In this document: in pieces, positions 32,417 to 40,822 of the stretch
How the letters are laid out: each line of letters begins with the position of its first letter
How positions within the stretch are numbered: the first letter of the stretch is position 1
Source of the DNA: an uncultured Alphaproteobacteria bacterium
Lineage (GTDB): Bacteria; Pseudomonadota; Alphaproteobacteria; Caulobacterales; Caulobacteraceae
DNA: 64,000 nt
Assembly: GCA_937920085.1 (NCBI GenBank)
Contig: CALETE010000029.1
Span: forward strand, 1-64,000
Direction of reading: 5' to 3'
The notes under the pieces: generated by a model
What the model saw: the letters and a program-made list of their open reading frames with translations, nothing else
Told to the model about the DNA's origin: nothing
Database searches by the model: none
Program-made: the position numbers and the translations under genes

Positions 32417-35044
32417 TCACGCTTTCGCCGCCTTCTTCGTTGGCGGCTTCTTTGCCGGTGGCTTTTTCGCTGCCGGCTTTTTGATCGCCACGGCTTTTGG
32501 CTTGGTCTCCGCCTTGGGTTTGGCTGTAGCCTTAGCCTTGGCGGGTTTCTTACCACCGCCCTTGGCGACCCGATCTGCGATCAACTGGACGGCTTCTTCC
32601 AGAGTTATGTCCTTGGGGTCTGACCCTTTGGGGATATTGGCGTTGGTCGAGCCGTGCTTGATGTAGGGTCCATACCGCCCGGAGAGAATTTTGATCGGAG
32701 CGCCATCAGCCGGGTGAGCCCCGAGATCCTTCAGGGCTGCGCTTTCGCCACGTCCGCCGCGACCACCGGCCCGTTTTTCAGCAAGGACGGCGACGGCGCG
32801 ATTGAGACCAACTTCGAAGACCTCGTCCACGCTGGGCAGGTTGGCATAGGTGCCGTTGTGCAGGACGAAGGGACCAAACCGCCCAATCCCTGCGGTGATC
32901 ATGAGATTGTCTTCGGGATGCAGCCCCACGTCGCGGGGCAGATTGAGGAGGCGTAGACCCTTCTCCAGATCCATATCGGGGGCGGACCAGCCCTTTGGGA
33001 GAGAACTGCGTTTGGGCTTTTCGCCCTCGCCTAACTGGACGTAGGGACCAAAGCGTCCAGATTTTAGGAAAACCGTGAGCCCAGACTCAGGATCGATCCC
33101 CAGTTCGCGGTCGCCATTGTCCTGGGCGGCATCTTCATCTGATTGAGCAATCTGCCGGGTGAAGCGGCATTCCGGATAGTTGGAGCAGCCGATAAAGGCG
33201 CCGAACTTGCCGGTCTTCAGAGACAGCTGACCCGCACCGCAGGTGGGGCAACCTCGGGGATCTGAGCCATCCGCCTTGGGTGGGAAGATGTGCGGGCCTA
33301 GGGCGACGTTCAGCGCGTCGAGAACATTGGTGACCCGCAGTTCGGCGATCTCACCGACTGCACCATGGAAGTCGTCCCAGAATTCCCGGAGCAAGACCTT
33401 CCAGTTCAGTTCGCCGGCAGAGACCAGATCGAGCTTTTCTTCCAGGGCAGCGGTAAAATCATACTGAACGTATTTCAGGAAGAATTGTTCGAGGAAGGCT
33501 GTAACCAGCCGCCCCTTGTCCTCGGGAATGAACCGGTTCTTATCCATGCGGACATAGGCGCGGTCGCGCAGAACGGTCAGGATAGAGGCATAGGTCGACG
33601 GACGGCCAATCCCCAATTCTTCCATCTTCTTGACGAGGCTGGCTTCGGAATAGCGTGGAGGCGGTTCGGTGAAGTGCTGATCGGCGCGAGCATCTATTAC
33701 CCGGGCGTCTGCACCCTCCTTGACCTGAGGCAGACGGCCACTTTCCTCGTCGTCGGCGTCGTCGCGGCCCTCTTCGTAGACCGCAAGGTAACCGTCAAAC
33801 AGCACGACCTGGCCTGTGGCGCGAAGTCCAGTTTGGCCATCCCCGCTCTCGAGCTCGATGGTGGTGCGCTCTATCCGTGCGGCTTCCATTTGCGAGGCGA
33901 TCATCCGCTTCCAGATCAGCTCATAGAGACGGCCAAGATCGCTCTCAAGGCGCAGGGATCCGGGATTACGGGCCAAGGCTGTGGGGCGGATAGCCTCGTG
34001 GGCTTCTTGGGCATTCTTGGCCTTGGTCTTGTAGATACGGGGCGCTTCTGGAACATAGTCCTTGCCGTAAATGCCCCCAATCACCTGACGGGCTTCCTGC
34101 AGGGCCTCTGGTGCAGACTGAACACCGTCGGTCCGCATATAAGTGATCAGGCCGACCGTTTCGCCGCCAATGTCGATTCCCTCATAAAGCTTCTGGGCCG
34201 CCTGCATGGTGCGTTGAGCAGAAAAGCCAAGCTTTCGAGCCGCCTCCTGTTGCAGGGTTGAGGTTGTGAAGGGAGGGGCAGGAGAGCGTCTGGCGGGCTT
34301 CTTTTCCACCGATGCAATCTTGAATGTCGCGGCTTTGAGCGCCGCCTGGGCGGCCTTGGCGCTGACTTCGGAGTTCAGATCGAACTTGGTGAGGCGCTTG
34401 CCCTCATGCTTGACCATGCGCGCCAGGAAGGGATCGCCGCCCGAAGATACGTCGGCCTCCACAGTCCAATACTCTTGGGTGTCAAAGCTCTCGATCTCAA
34501 TTTCGCGATCGACGATCAGGCGTAGGGATACGGACTGAACCCGGCCTGCTGACCTTGAGCCCGGCAGTTTGCGCCAGAGAACTGGCGAGAGGGTAAAGCC
34601 CACAAGATAGTCCAAAGCGCGGCGGGCGAGATAGGCATCGACCAACTCCATGTCGATATCCCGCGGAGACTTCATAGCCTCGGTCACGGCGGTCTTGGTG
34701 ATGGCGTTGAACACCACGCGCTCAACCTTGGCACCCTTGATGGCCTTCTTTTTTGAAAGCACCTCCAGGACGTGCCAGGAAATGGCCTCTCCCTCGCGGT
34801 CGGGGTCAGTGGCCAGAATGATGCGTTCAGCTGTCTTCGCGACATCTGCAATGTCGTTTAGGCGCTTTGCAGCCTTGGGATCGACATCCCAGGACATGGA
34901 AAAATCATCGTCCGGGCGAACAGATCCGTCCTTAGCTGGCAGATCGCGGACATGGCCGTAGCTGGCCAGAACTGTATAGTTCGAGCCCAGATACTTATTG
35001 ATGGTCTTAGCCTTTGCGGGGCTCTCGACAACGACGAGGTTCAT
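32417..35044 (-). CDS. topA: DNA topoisomerase I
   Basis: An 875-residue type IA topoisomerase that relaxes negative supercoils. It begins MNLVVVESPAKAKTINKYLG (Toprim domain), has DPDREGEAISWHV, and the active-site Tyr302 in GLITYMRTDG. One four-Cys zinc motif, CPTCGAGQLSLKTGKFGAFI followed by GCSNYPECRFT, precedes several repeated topoisomerase C-terminal (KxGRFGPYV-type) units. The protein ends with a long Lys/Ala/Pro-rich tail. This arrangement is typical of alphaproteobacterial TopA. It is 91 bp downstream of dprA. Confidence 0.97.
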   Translation of the reverse strand: MNLVVVESPAKAKTINKYLGSNYTVLASYGHVRDLPAKDGSVRPDDDFSMSWDVDPKAAKRLNDIADVAKTAERIILATDPDREGEAISWHVLEVLSKKKAIKGAKVERVVFNAITKTAVTEAMKSPRDIDMELVDAYLARRALDYLVGFTLSPVLWRKLPGSRSAGRVQSVSLRLIVDREIEIESFDTQEYWTVEADVSSGGDPFLARMVKHEGKRLTKFDLNSEVSAKAAQAALKAATFKIASVEKKPARRSPAPPFTTSTLQQEAARKLGFSAQRTMQAAQKLYEGIDIGGETVGLITYMRTDGVQSAPEALQEARQVIGGIYGKDYVPEAPRIYKTKAKNAQEAHEAIRPTALARNPGSLRLESDLGRLYELIWKRMIASQMEAARIERTTIELESGDGQTGLRATGQVVLFDGYLAVYEEGRDDADDEESGRLPQVKEGADARVIDARADQHFTEPPPRYSEASLVKKMEELGIGRPSTYASILTVLRDRAYVRMDKNRFIPEDKGRLVTAFLEQFFLKYVQYDFTAALEEKLDLVSAGELNWKVLLREFWDDFHGAVGEIAELRVTNVLDALNVALGPHIFPPKADGSDPRGCPTCGAGQLSLKTGKFGAFIGCSNYPECRFTRQIAQSDEDAAQDNGDRELGIDPESGLTVFLKSGRFGPYVQLGEGEKPKRSSLPKGWSAPDMDLEKGLRLLNLPRDVGLHPEDNLMITAGIGRFGPFVLHNGTYANLPSVDEVFEVGLNRAVAVLAEKRAGGRGGRGESAALKDLGAHPADGAPIKILSGRYGPYIKHGSTNANIPKGSDPKDITLEEAVQLIADRVAKGGGKKPAKAKATAKPKAETKPKAVAIKKPAAKKPPAKKPPTKKAAKA

Positions 35045-35135
35045 GCGCGGCGGATGATCCCAAGGGCCAAAAGCCCAGACTGAAAAGGGAGCGGAAGGTG
35101 GGGCTGAGCCCCATAGCTGTCAACTGCTCAAGAAA

Positions 35136-36233
35136 TTAGGTTGCTGCCACGGAGCCTCCAGGGGTGAATTCTGCGCGTCCTGCGAGCTCTAATTCGGCGA
35201 GGGCGGCAAGAACGGGTGCTGCTTTGCCGCCCACTGCACGGATGATGTCGTCCTTGGAAACCGGCGTTGGCGACAGTAAGCCAGCCACCTGCTCACAGAA
35301 GGCATCGGGGGAAAACTCGAAGGGGTCACCTGGCTCCGCAAGCCAGCTTGCGGCGGGGGCCTGAAGGCTCCTAAACCCTTCCATGGCCCGCAGAACGTCA
35401 TCGACACCCTCGCAAATGGCGGCACCCTGTCGAATGAGGTCATTGCAGCCCTTTGCCCTAGGATCGAGCGGTGATCCTGGCACAGCCAGGACCTCGCGCC
35501 CCTGCTCTGCGCCCATTCGCGCTGTGATCAGCGAGCCGGAGCGAAGTTCGGCCTCAACCACGACAATGGCCTTGCAGAGACCGGAAATGATCCTGTTACG
35601 TCGGGGGAAATCTCTGGCCTGGGCCACTTGCCCGGGACGGCTTTCCGAGACGATGCAGCCCTGGGCGGCGATCTGATTGTAGAGTTTGTCATGCTCCCTT
35701 GGATAGATGTCGTCGATACCACCGCCCAAGACGGCCACTGTACCGGTCGGGAGGGCACCCTCATGGGCGGCACCATCGACTCCACGGGCTAGTCCAGACA
35801 CCACGACATATCCAGCGGCTCCAAGGTCTGCTGCCAGGGTCCGCGCAAACCTTTGGCCTGCGGCTGAAGCTATCCTCGCGCCAACAATGGCCACACATGG
35901 CCGCTGGAGGGCCTCGATCTCTCCAAGGGCCCAAAGGAGAGGCGGCGGGGTATCAAGAGCGGCGAGGTGTGACGGATAATCCCGATCGCAGGAGAGGAGC
36001 AATCGGGCACCCAAGGCTTCGCCGCTATTCAGTTCAACCTCTATCTCCTCAATGGAAGGGGTCGAAATCGCACCCTTGTCCCTGGATCGAACTACCGAGG
36101 GCAGGTTCGCCAGGGCGTTGGAGGCATCCCCAAACCGCCTTAGCAGATCGGCAAAGGTAGCGGGCCCGACCATTTCCGTGCGGGCGAGACGCACCCAGTC
36201 CCGTCGCTGCGAGGGCGACTGGGCTGGTCTCAT
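35136..36233 (-). CDS. dprA: DNA-processing protein DprA
   Basis: A 365-residue protein that in competent bacteria protects incoming single-stranded DNA and loads RecA. The Rossmann-like core has VAIVGARIASAAGQRFARTL, VSGLARGVDGAAHEGAL, AVLGGGIDDIYPREH and RNRIISGLCKAIVVVEAE. A C-terminal winged-helix segment (DIIRAVGGKAAPVLAALAEL) is present. DprA is widely conserved even in species not known to be competent. Its start overlaps the plsY stop by ATGA (36230-36233). Confidence 0.95.
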   Translation of the reverse strand: MRPAQSPSQRRDWVRLARTEMVGPATFADLLRRFGDASNALANLPSVVRSRDKGAISTPSIEEIEVELNSGEALGARLLLSCDRDYPSHLAALDTPPPLLWALGEIEALQRPCVAIVGARIASAAGQRFARTLAADLGAAGYVVVSGLARGVDGAAHEGALPTGTVAVLGGGIDDIYPREHDKLYNQIAAQGCIVSESRPGQVAQARDFPRRNRIISGLCKAIVVVEAELRSGSLITARMGAEQGREVLAVPGSPLDPRAKGCNDLIRQGAAICEGVDDVLRAMEGFRSLQAPAASWLAEPGDPFEFSPDAFCEQVAGLLSPTPVSKDDIIRAVGGKAAPVLAALAELELAGRAEFTPGGSVAAT

Positions 36234-36886
36234 TGCACTGCCTCGGGGGCCGCCTTCTTGGCACCGATCTTTGGCTCTTCGCCTTTTAGAAGACGTCGGA
36301 TGTTTTCCTGATGCCGGACAAAAATCAAAATCGCCATAAACAGAGCCAATGCGGTGACTGGATAGGGCTGATCAAAGACAAGGAGGGCAAGCAGTGGAGC
36401 CAGGGCCGCTGAGGTCAGGGCAGCGAGGGACGAAATTCTGAGGAAATAGGCAACGGCCAACCAGGTCGCGCCTGCTGCGAGGCCGAGGGGCCAAGCAACG
36501 GCAATCAATGTGCCATAAAATGTTGCGACCCCCTTGCCACCCTTAAACCCAAGCCAGACTGGAAATAGGTGGCCCAGGAAGGCCGCGCCGCCTGCCAGGG
36601 CGCAGAGCAGGGTAAGGCTTTCTGGTGCCTGACCGTGGGCGAACACCCAAGCCAGCAGGACGGCCAGGGCACCCTTTCCGCCATCGCCAATCAGGGTCAG
36701 GGCGGCAAGATCGCGGCGACCAGATCGAAGGACATTGGTAGCGCCGATGTTTCCTGAGCCAATCGCTCGAGGATCGCCGGCACCAGCTGCCTTCATGACC
36801 AGCACCCCAAACGGGATGGTTCCCAAGAGGTAGCCGCCGATTACCGCTGCCGCGACAAATTTCGCATCTATTCCCAAGGCCAGCAT
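36230..36886 (-). CDS. plsY: glycerol-3-phosphate acyltransferase PlsY
   Basis: A 218-residue inner-membrane enzyme that acylates glycerol-3-phosphate from acyl-phosphate, the first step of phospholipid synthesis. The three PlsY motifs are seen: GSGNIGATNVLR, GFKGGKGVATFYG, and the ENIRRLLKGEEPKIG end block. There are about five to six membrane helices. It is translationally coupled to dprA downstream, a common arrangement in alphaproteobacteria. It lies 136 bp downstream of pyrC'. Confidence 0.96.
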   Translation of the reverse strand: MLALGIDAKFVAAAVIGGYLLGTIPFGVLVMKAAGAGDPRAIGSGNIGATNVLRSGRRDLAALTLIGDGGKGALAVLLAWVFAHGQAPESLTLLCALAGGAAFLGHLFPVWLGFKGGKGVATFYGTLIAVAWPLGLAAGATWLAVAYFLRISSLAALTSAALAPLLALLVFDQPYPVTALALFMAILIFVRHQENIRRLLKGEEPKIGAKKAAPEAVQ

Positions 36887-37022
36887 TGGCTTGTTCTCCG
36901 TCAGGGGATTTTGTTCGGAGCCTATCTGCCGTCGGGGGCGCCGTCACCTCTTCAGACCAGCATGACTCAATCTATAGATGTTCGTCAAATGTTCTTGTTA
37001 ACCCGAAGGGCTGGCGCAATCT

Positions 37023-38318
37023 TTAGGCGTCGTCCCGATAGACGATGCGACCATCCACCAAAGTCATCCTAATCGCGCCCTGAAGGCGTCGACCATCAAA
37101 GGGTGAATTCCGCGATTTAGACTTCAGTTGATCTAAATCTATGACAATCGGCGCATTGAGGTCGCACAAAACGAGGTCAGCAGGTCTGCCCTTCGCCAGC
37201 TTGCCCGCATCCAGGCCCAAAAGATCCGCAGGACGGCTGGTCACGGTACGCATGAGATCAAGCAGCGGAATTCGACCCTCATGGTAGAAAGCCAGTAGCG
37301 CTGGTAGCAAGGTCTGTAGGCCCACAGCGCCGGGTGCTGCCTCGTCATAGGGCAAACGTTTATCTTCGGCGGGTGCCGGGGCGTGTGCCGAGACGACGAT
37401 ATCAATCAGACCACTGGCCAGGGCTTCAATTGTCGCCTGGCGGTCGTCTTCTCCGCGAACCGGCGGATCAAACTTCACGAAGGTTCGATAGTCGCCAATA
37501 TCGATTTCGTTGAAGGACAGGTGATTAATTGAAGTGGTCGCTGAGACTGAGAGACCCTTGGCCTTGCCCCGTGCCAGACTTTCAAGGGCGCAGGCTGTAG
37601 TCACCTGATCCACGAGCAGACGCCCGCCGGTGAGCTCAACCAAGGCCAAGTCTCGCTCGAGCATAATTTTCTCAGCAATCGGTGGCACGCTGGGCAGGCC
37701 CATACGGCCTGCAAACTCGCCTTCAGTGGCAGCGGCACCGGCCGAAAGCCAAGGATCAGCTGGGCGGTGGGCAACAAGGACGCCGAAGCTGGCGGCATAG
37801 GCCAGGACGCGCCGCATGACTTTTGAGTCGACAATGGGGCGATCGGCATCGGTGACATAGACGCAGCCAGCGTCTCGCATCAGGCCGATTTCGGCCATGC
37901 GCTGACCCTCGCAGCCTTTTGTTGCGGCTCCGGCGGGATAGACGTGGACCAGTTCGATATCTCTCGATCGCCGGAGAATGAAATCTACGACGGACGCCTC
38001 GTCGATCACCGGATGGGTATCTGGCTGCAGGACGATGGAAGTGACGCCGCCGGCCGCCGCAGCTAGGGAGGCCGATTTCAAGGTCTCTTTGGTTTCGAAG
38101 CCGGGCTCGCCTGTCTTGACCCGAAGGTCGATGAGGCCAGGGGCAAGCATAGCACCCTTAGCGTCGATCACTTCAGTGTCAGCTGAAACGCCCTCTGGGC
38201 TCTCGCCCTTTATGATGTCGGATATCTTGCCGTCGCGGATCAGCAGGGCCCCTGGGCCGTCGTAACGGCTATCGGGGTCTACGAGTCGGGCGTTGAGGAT
38301 GGCGAGGGGGCGGGACAT
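37023..38318 (-). CDS. dihydroorotase-like protein without catalytic residues (PyrC'-type)
   Basis: A 431-residue amidohydrolase-fold protein in the pyrB operon. It aligns by eye along the full class I dihydroorotase, but key residues are changed. The metal motif DxHxHLREPG reads DLRVKTGEPG (Arg66 and Lys68 replace the His pair). The later His-Ser-Thr zinc block reads DQVTT near 237-241. TDHAPH reads SAHAPA, with Ala311 at the catalytic Asp position. His184 is kept. It is therefore probably a non-catalytic subunit like Pseudomonas PyrC', which is needed to assemble aspartate transcarbamoylase. A true pyrC should exist elsewhere. The start at 38318 (MSRPLAILNAR) is preferred over an ATG 12 codons upstream that would overlap the LOG gene. 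Confidence 0.85.
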   Translation of the reverse strand: MSRPLAILNARLVDPDSRYDGPGALLIRDGKISDIIKGESPEGVSADTEVIDAKGAMLAPGLIDLRVKTGEPGFETKETLKSASLAAAAGGVTSIVLQPDTHPVIDEASVVDFILRRSRDIELVHVYPAGAATKGCEGQRMAEIGLMRDAGCVYVTDADRPIVDSKVMRRVLAYAASFGVLVAHRPADPWLSAGAAATEGEFAGRMGLPSVPPIAEKIMLERDLALVELTGGRLLVDQVTTACALESLARGKAKGLSVSATTSINHLSFNEIDIGDYRTFVKFDPPVRGEDDRQATIEALASGLIDIVVSAHAPAPAEDKRLPYDEAAPGAVGLQTLLPALLAFYHEGRIPLLDLMRTVTSRPADLLGLDAGKLAKGRPADLVLCDLNAPIVIDLDQLKSKSRNSPFDGRRLQGAIRMTLVDGRIVYRDDA

Positions 38319-38329
38319 TTTCAGGACCT

Positions 38330-38911
38330 CTAAAGCTCGAACCGCTGAAGCCACTTCTCAGAGACCGGTGCCTGGTAGGCAGCCATGGTTTCCAGTAGGG
38401 CCTTCGGATCGTCGCTGAAGGTCAGCATGTTTCTGTGAACTGGCTTCACAAAGGCGGCGTCCACTGTGTGGTCAAGGAAGCTGGCCAGACCATCGTAATA
38501 GCCCGCCACATTCAAGAACCCTGCGGGCTTGCCATGAAAGCCCAGCTGCCCCCATGTCCAGATCTCGAAGATCTCTTCAAGGGTTCCAGCGCCGCCGGGC
38601 AGGGCGATAAAGCCTTCTGACAACTCCGCCATCCGCGCCTTGCGCTCATGCATTGAGGAGACGACTTCGAGGCGGGTGAGGGAGGTGTGGGCCAATTCCT
38701 TGGCGGCCAAGGCTTCAGGCAATATGCCAATTACTTCGCCGCCAGCCGCAAGGGCGGCGTCCGCGACCGCGCCCATAAGGCCGACCTTGGCGCCGCCATA
38801 GATCAGGACGGTGTTTTGCTCGGCGATCAACCGACCCATGAGGTTTGCAGCTGCGAGATACTGTGGATCCTTGCCAGGGCTTGAGCCGCAGAAGACGCAG
38901 ATCGATCGCAT
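38330..38911 (-). CDS. LOG family protein (TIGR00730)
   Basis: A 193-residue Rossmann-fold protein. It begins MRSICVFCGSSPGKDPQY and carries the LOG active-site motif PGGAGTLEEIFEIWTWGQLG. LOG proteins hydrolyse nucleoside 5'-monophosphates (AMP, cytokinin riboside monophosphates) to base and ribose 5-phosphate. The start overlaps the pyrB stop by one base (TGATG), so it is translationally coupled between pyrB and pyrC'. A link to nucleotide salvage is plausible but inferred from position. Confidence 0.93.
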   Translation of the reverse strand: MRSICVFCGSSPGKDPQYLAAANLMGRLIAEQNTVLIYGGAKVGLMGAVADAALAAGGEVIGILPEALAAKELAHTSLTRLEVVSSMHERKARMAELSEGFIALPGGAGTLEEIFEIWTWGQLGFHGKPAGFLNVAGYYDGLASFLDHTVDAAFVKPVHRNMLTFSDDPKALLETMAAYQAPVSEKWLQRFEL

Positions 38912-39888
38912 CAGTCGTTATCCAGACGCGCAGCTAGAGATGCTAGAATGGCCATGCGGGCGGCGACGCCCATCTCGACCTGGTCCTGGATTAGAGAGAC
39001 GTTGAGGTCATCGGCCACGTCGGAGTCGATTTCAACGCCTCGGTTCATCGGGCCGGGATGCATGACGCGAACATGGGGCGCCGCATAGGCCAGTTTTTCG
39101 CGATCTAAGCCCCAGAACCGGAAATACTCCCGCTGAGATGGGGCCATGACGCCGTCCATTCGCTCTAATTGCAGACGCAGCATCATCACCACATCGCAGC
39201 CGGCAATACCTTCGCGTAGGTCGTGAAAGACGCTAACACCCCAACGGGCGATCTCGGAAGGCATGAGTGTCGGTGGGCCCACCAAGCGAACTTCCGCGCC
39301 CATCATCTGCAATAGCCCAACATTGGACCGGGCGACGCGGCTATGCAGGACGTCCCCGCAGATGGCGACCCGCAGACCTGCAATTCGGCCAAAGGCTCGG
39401 CGCATGGACAAGGCGTCCAGTAGGGCCTGCGTTGGATGTTCGTGCTGGCCATCGCCAGCATTGATGACCGAGCAGGAAACCTTTTGAGCCAGCAGAGAGG
39501 CCGCCCCCGAGGAGGCATGGCGGATAATCAGAATATCCGGCTGCATGGCATTCAGGGTGACCGCCGTATCGATCAGGGTTTCGCCCTTAGAGATGGAAGA
39601 CGACCGCGGGCTCATATTGACGGTATCGGCCCCGAGGCGCTTGCCTGCCAGTTCGAAAGAGCTCTGAGTGCGTGTTGAGTTCTCGAAGAACAGGTTCATC
39701 AAGGTTCGACCCTTGAGCAGGTCCAGCTTCTTCGAGGTCTGTCGGTTTAGGCTGACGAAACCATCGGCCAAGTCCAGAAGGCCCGCCACTTCAACAGGGT
39801 TCAAGTCCTGTATGGATAGGAAATGCCGCCGTGGAAACGGGAAGGTCCGTCCGAGGACCTCGCTCAGACCAGGGGGCGAAGCAGTCAT
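38911..39888 (-). CDS. pyrB: aspartate carbamoyltransferase catalytic subunit
   Basis: A 325-residue enzyme that makes carbamoyl-aspartate in pyrimidine synthesis. The carbamoyl-phosphate loop FFENSTRTQSSFELAGKRLG is intact, as are SISKGETLIDTA, DGQHEHPTQALLD and RVMHPGPMNRGVEID. The N-terminal ~20 residues are extra, as in the long-type catalytic subunits that associate with dihydroorotase-like partners. It heads the pyrB-LOG-pyrC' operon, 63 bp downstream of ruvX on the same strand. Confidence 0.97.
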   Translation of the reverse strand: MTASPPGLSEVLGRTFPFPRRHFLSIQDLNPVEVAGLLDLADGFVSLNRQTSKKLDLLKGRTLMNLFFENSTRTQSSFELAGKRLGADTVNMSPRSSSISKGETLIDTAVTLNAMQPDILIIRHASSGAASLLAQKVSCSVINAGDGQHEHPTQALLDALSMRRAFGRIAGLRVAICGDVLHSRVARSNVGLLQMMGAEVRLVGPPTLMPSEIARWGVSVFHDLREGIAGCDVVMMLRLQLERMDGVMAPSQREYFRFWGLDREKLAYAAPHVRVMHPGPMNRGVEIDSDVADDLNVSLIQDQVEMGVAARMAILASLAARLDND

Positions 39889-39951
39889 TGAAGAGGTCTA
39901 TTAGGCGAGGTCGAGGCAGGTGCCAAGGGCTTGAGCGTTCCTTACATTCGC

Positions 39952-40422
39952 TCAAAGGTTACGAAGGCGTTCCAGAGCGCCCTGTAGAATCCAGCTCGCC
40001 GCCATCTGGTCCACAAGGGCCGCTCGCTTGGCTCGGGAGGCGTCAAATTCATCAATCAGCACCCGGTTTACAGCAACCGTGGAAAGTCGCTCGTCCCAGA
40101 ACGTGATCAGCAGCTCGGGTTTGAGCCGCAAGAGATTACGTGCAAAGGCGCGATTGGACTGACAGCGAGGTCCTTCTGTGCCGTCCATATTCACCGGCAG
40201 GCCGATGACCAGCCCGACCGCAGCCCGGGCGTCCATGAGCGTGAACAGGTCAGCGGCGTCCTTGCTAAATTTGTCCTTTTGCAGAGTTTTCAGAGGCGAA
40301 GAGATCATGCGGGTCGGATCACTGACAGCTATCCCAATGGTCTTTTCCCCGAGATCAAGGCCGAAAAGTGCCCCTTGGCGGGGCAAATGGGCGAGAAGTT
40401 CGGTGAATTCAACGACAGCCAT
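39952..40422 (-). CDS. ruvX: putative pre-16S rRNA nuclease / Holliday junction resolvase (YqgF)
   Basis: A 156-residue RNase H-fold protein with LFGLDLGEKTIGIAVSDPTR near the N-terminus, IGLPVNMDGTEGPRCQ, and the late block FWDERLSTVAVNRVLIDE. Family members (RuvX/YqgF) act in maturation of 16S rRNA and were first named as resolvases. It is divergent from gatC with 112 bp between starts. Confidence 0.94.
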   Translation of the reverse strand: MAVVEFTELLAHLPRQGALFGLDLGEKTIGIAVSDPTRMISSPLKTLQKDKFSKDAADLFTLMDARAAVGLVIGLPVNMDGTEGPRCQSNRAFARNLLRLKPELLITFWDERLSTVAVNRVLIDEFDASRAKRAALVDQMAASWILQGALERLRNL

Positions 40423-40534
40423 GAGGGTCCATAAACCGTCGCGGGCAAGGCGGCCAGTGGCCTATCTCTAAAGGGAGTCTTGTCAAAGCCGCCCTGCCGC
40501 GGCTAACCCACACTTACAGATTAAGGAGGGCCCC

Positions 40535-40822
40535 ATGGCCATCGACGCGGCGACCGTTCGCAAGGTCGCCAGGCTGGCGCGCATCGCCCAGCCTGAGGAA
40601 CGCCTTGAACCGCTAGCCAGGGAGCTGAGCGGTATTATGGCTTGGATTGAGCAACTGGCTGAGGTCAACACGGAGGGCGTAACTCCGATGACCTCTGCGG
40701 TCTCTATGCCCATGCCCTTGAGGGATGATGTGGTCACTGATGGCGGTGACGCCTCAATCATCCTGTCGAACGCGCCGAAATCCTCTGGCGCATTTTTTGT
40801 CGTGCCCAAGGTGGTGGAATAA
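40535..40822 (+). CDS. gatC: Asp-tRNA(Asn)/Glu-tRNA(Gln) amidotransferase subunit C
   Basis: A 95-residue subunit that stabilises the GatA-GatB pair. It begins AIDAATVRKVARLARIAQPE and ends with the conserved SAVSMPMPLRDDVV region. A strong AAGGAGGG ribosome-binding site precedes the ATG. The gatA start follows directly on the stop. Confidence 0.96.
   Translation: MAIDAATVRKVARLARIAQPEERLEPLARELSGIMAWIEQLAEVNTEGVTPMTSAVSMPMPLRDDVVTDGGDASIILSNAPKSSGAFFVVPKVVE

Noticed and set aside
33365..34261. 298-codon open frame on the plus strand inside topA
   Set aside because: Fully antisense to the topoisomerase I catalytic region; no motif, signal peptide or ribosome-binding site supports it.
35100..35112. 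GGGG-CTGAG-CCCC palindrome between topA and dprA
   Set aside because: Only a four-base stem, no T-run; likely chance in GC-rich DNA.
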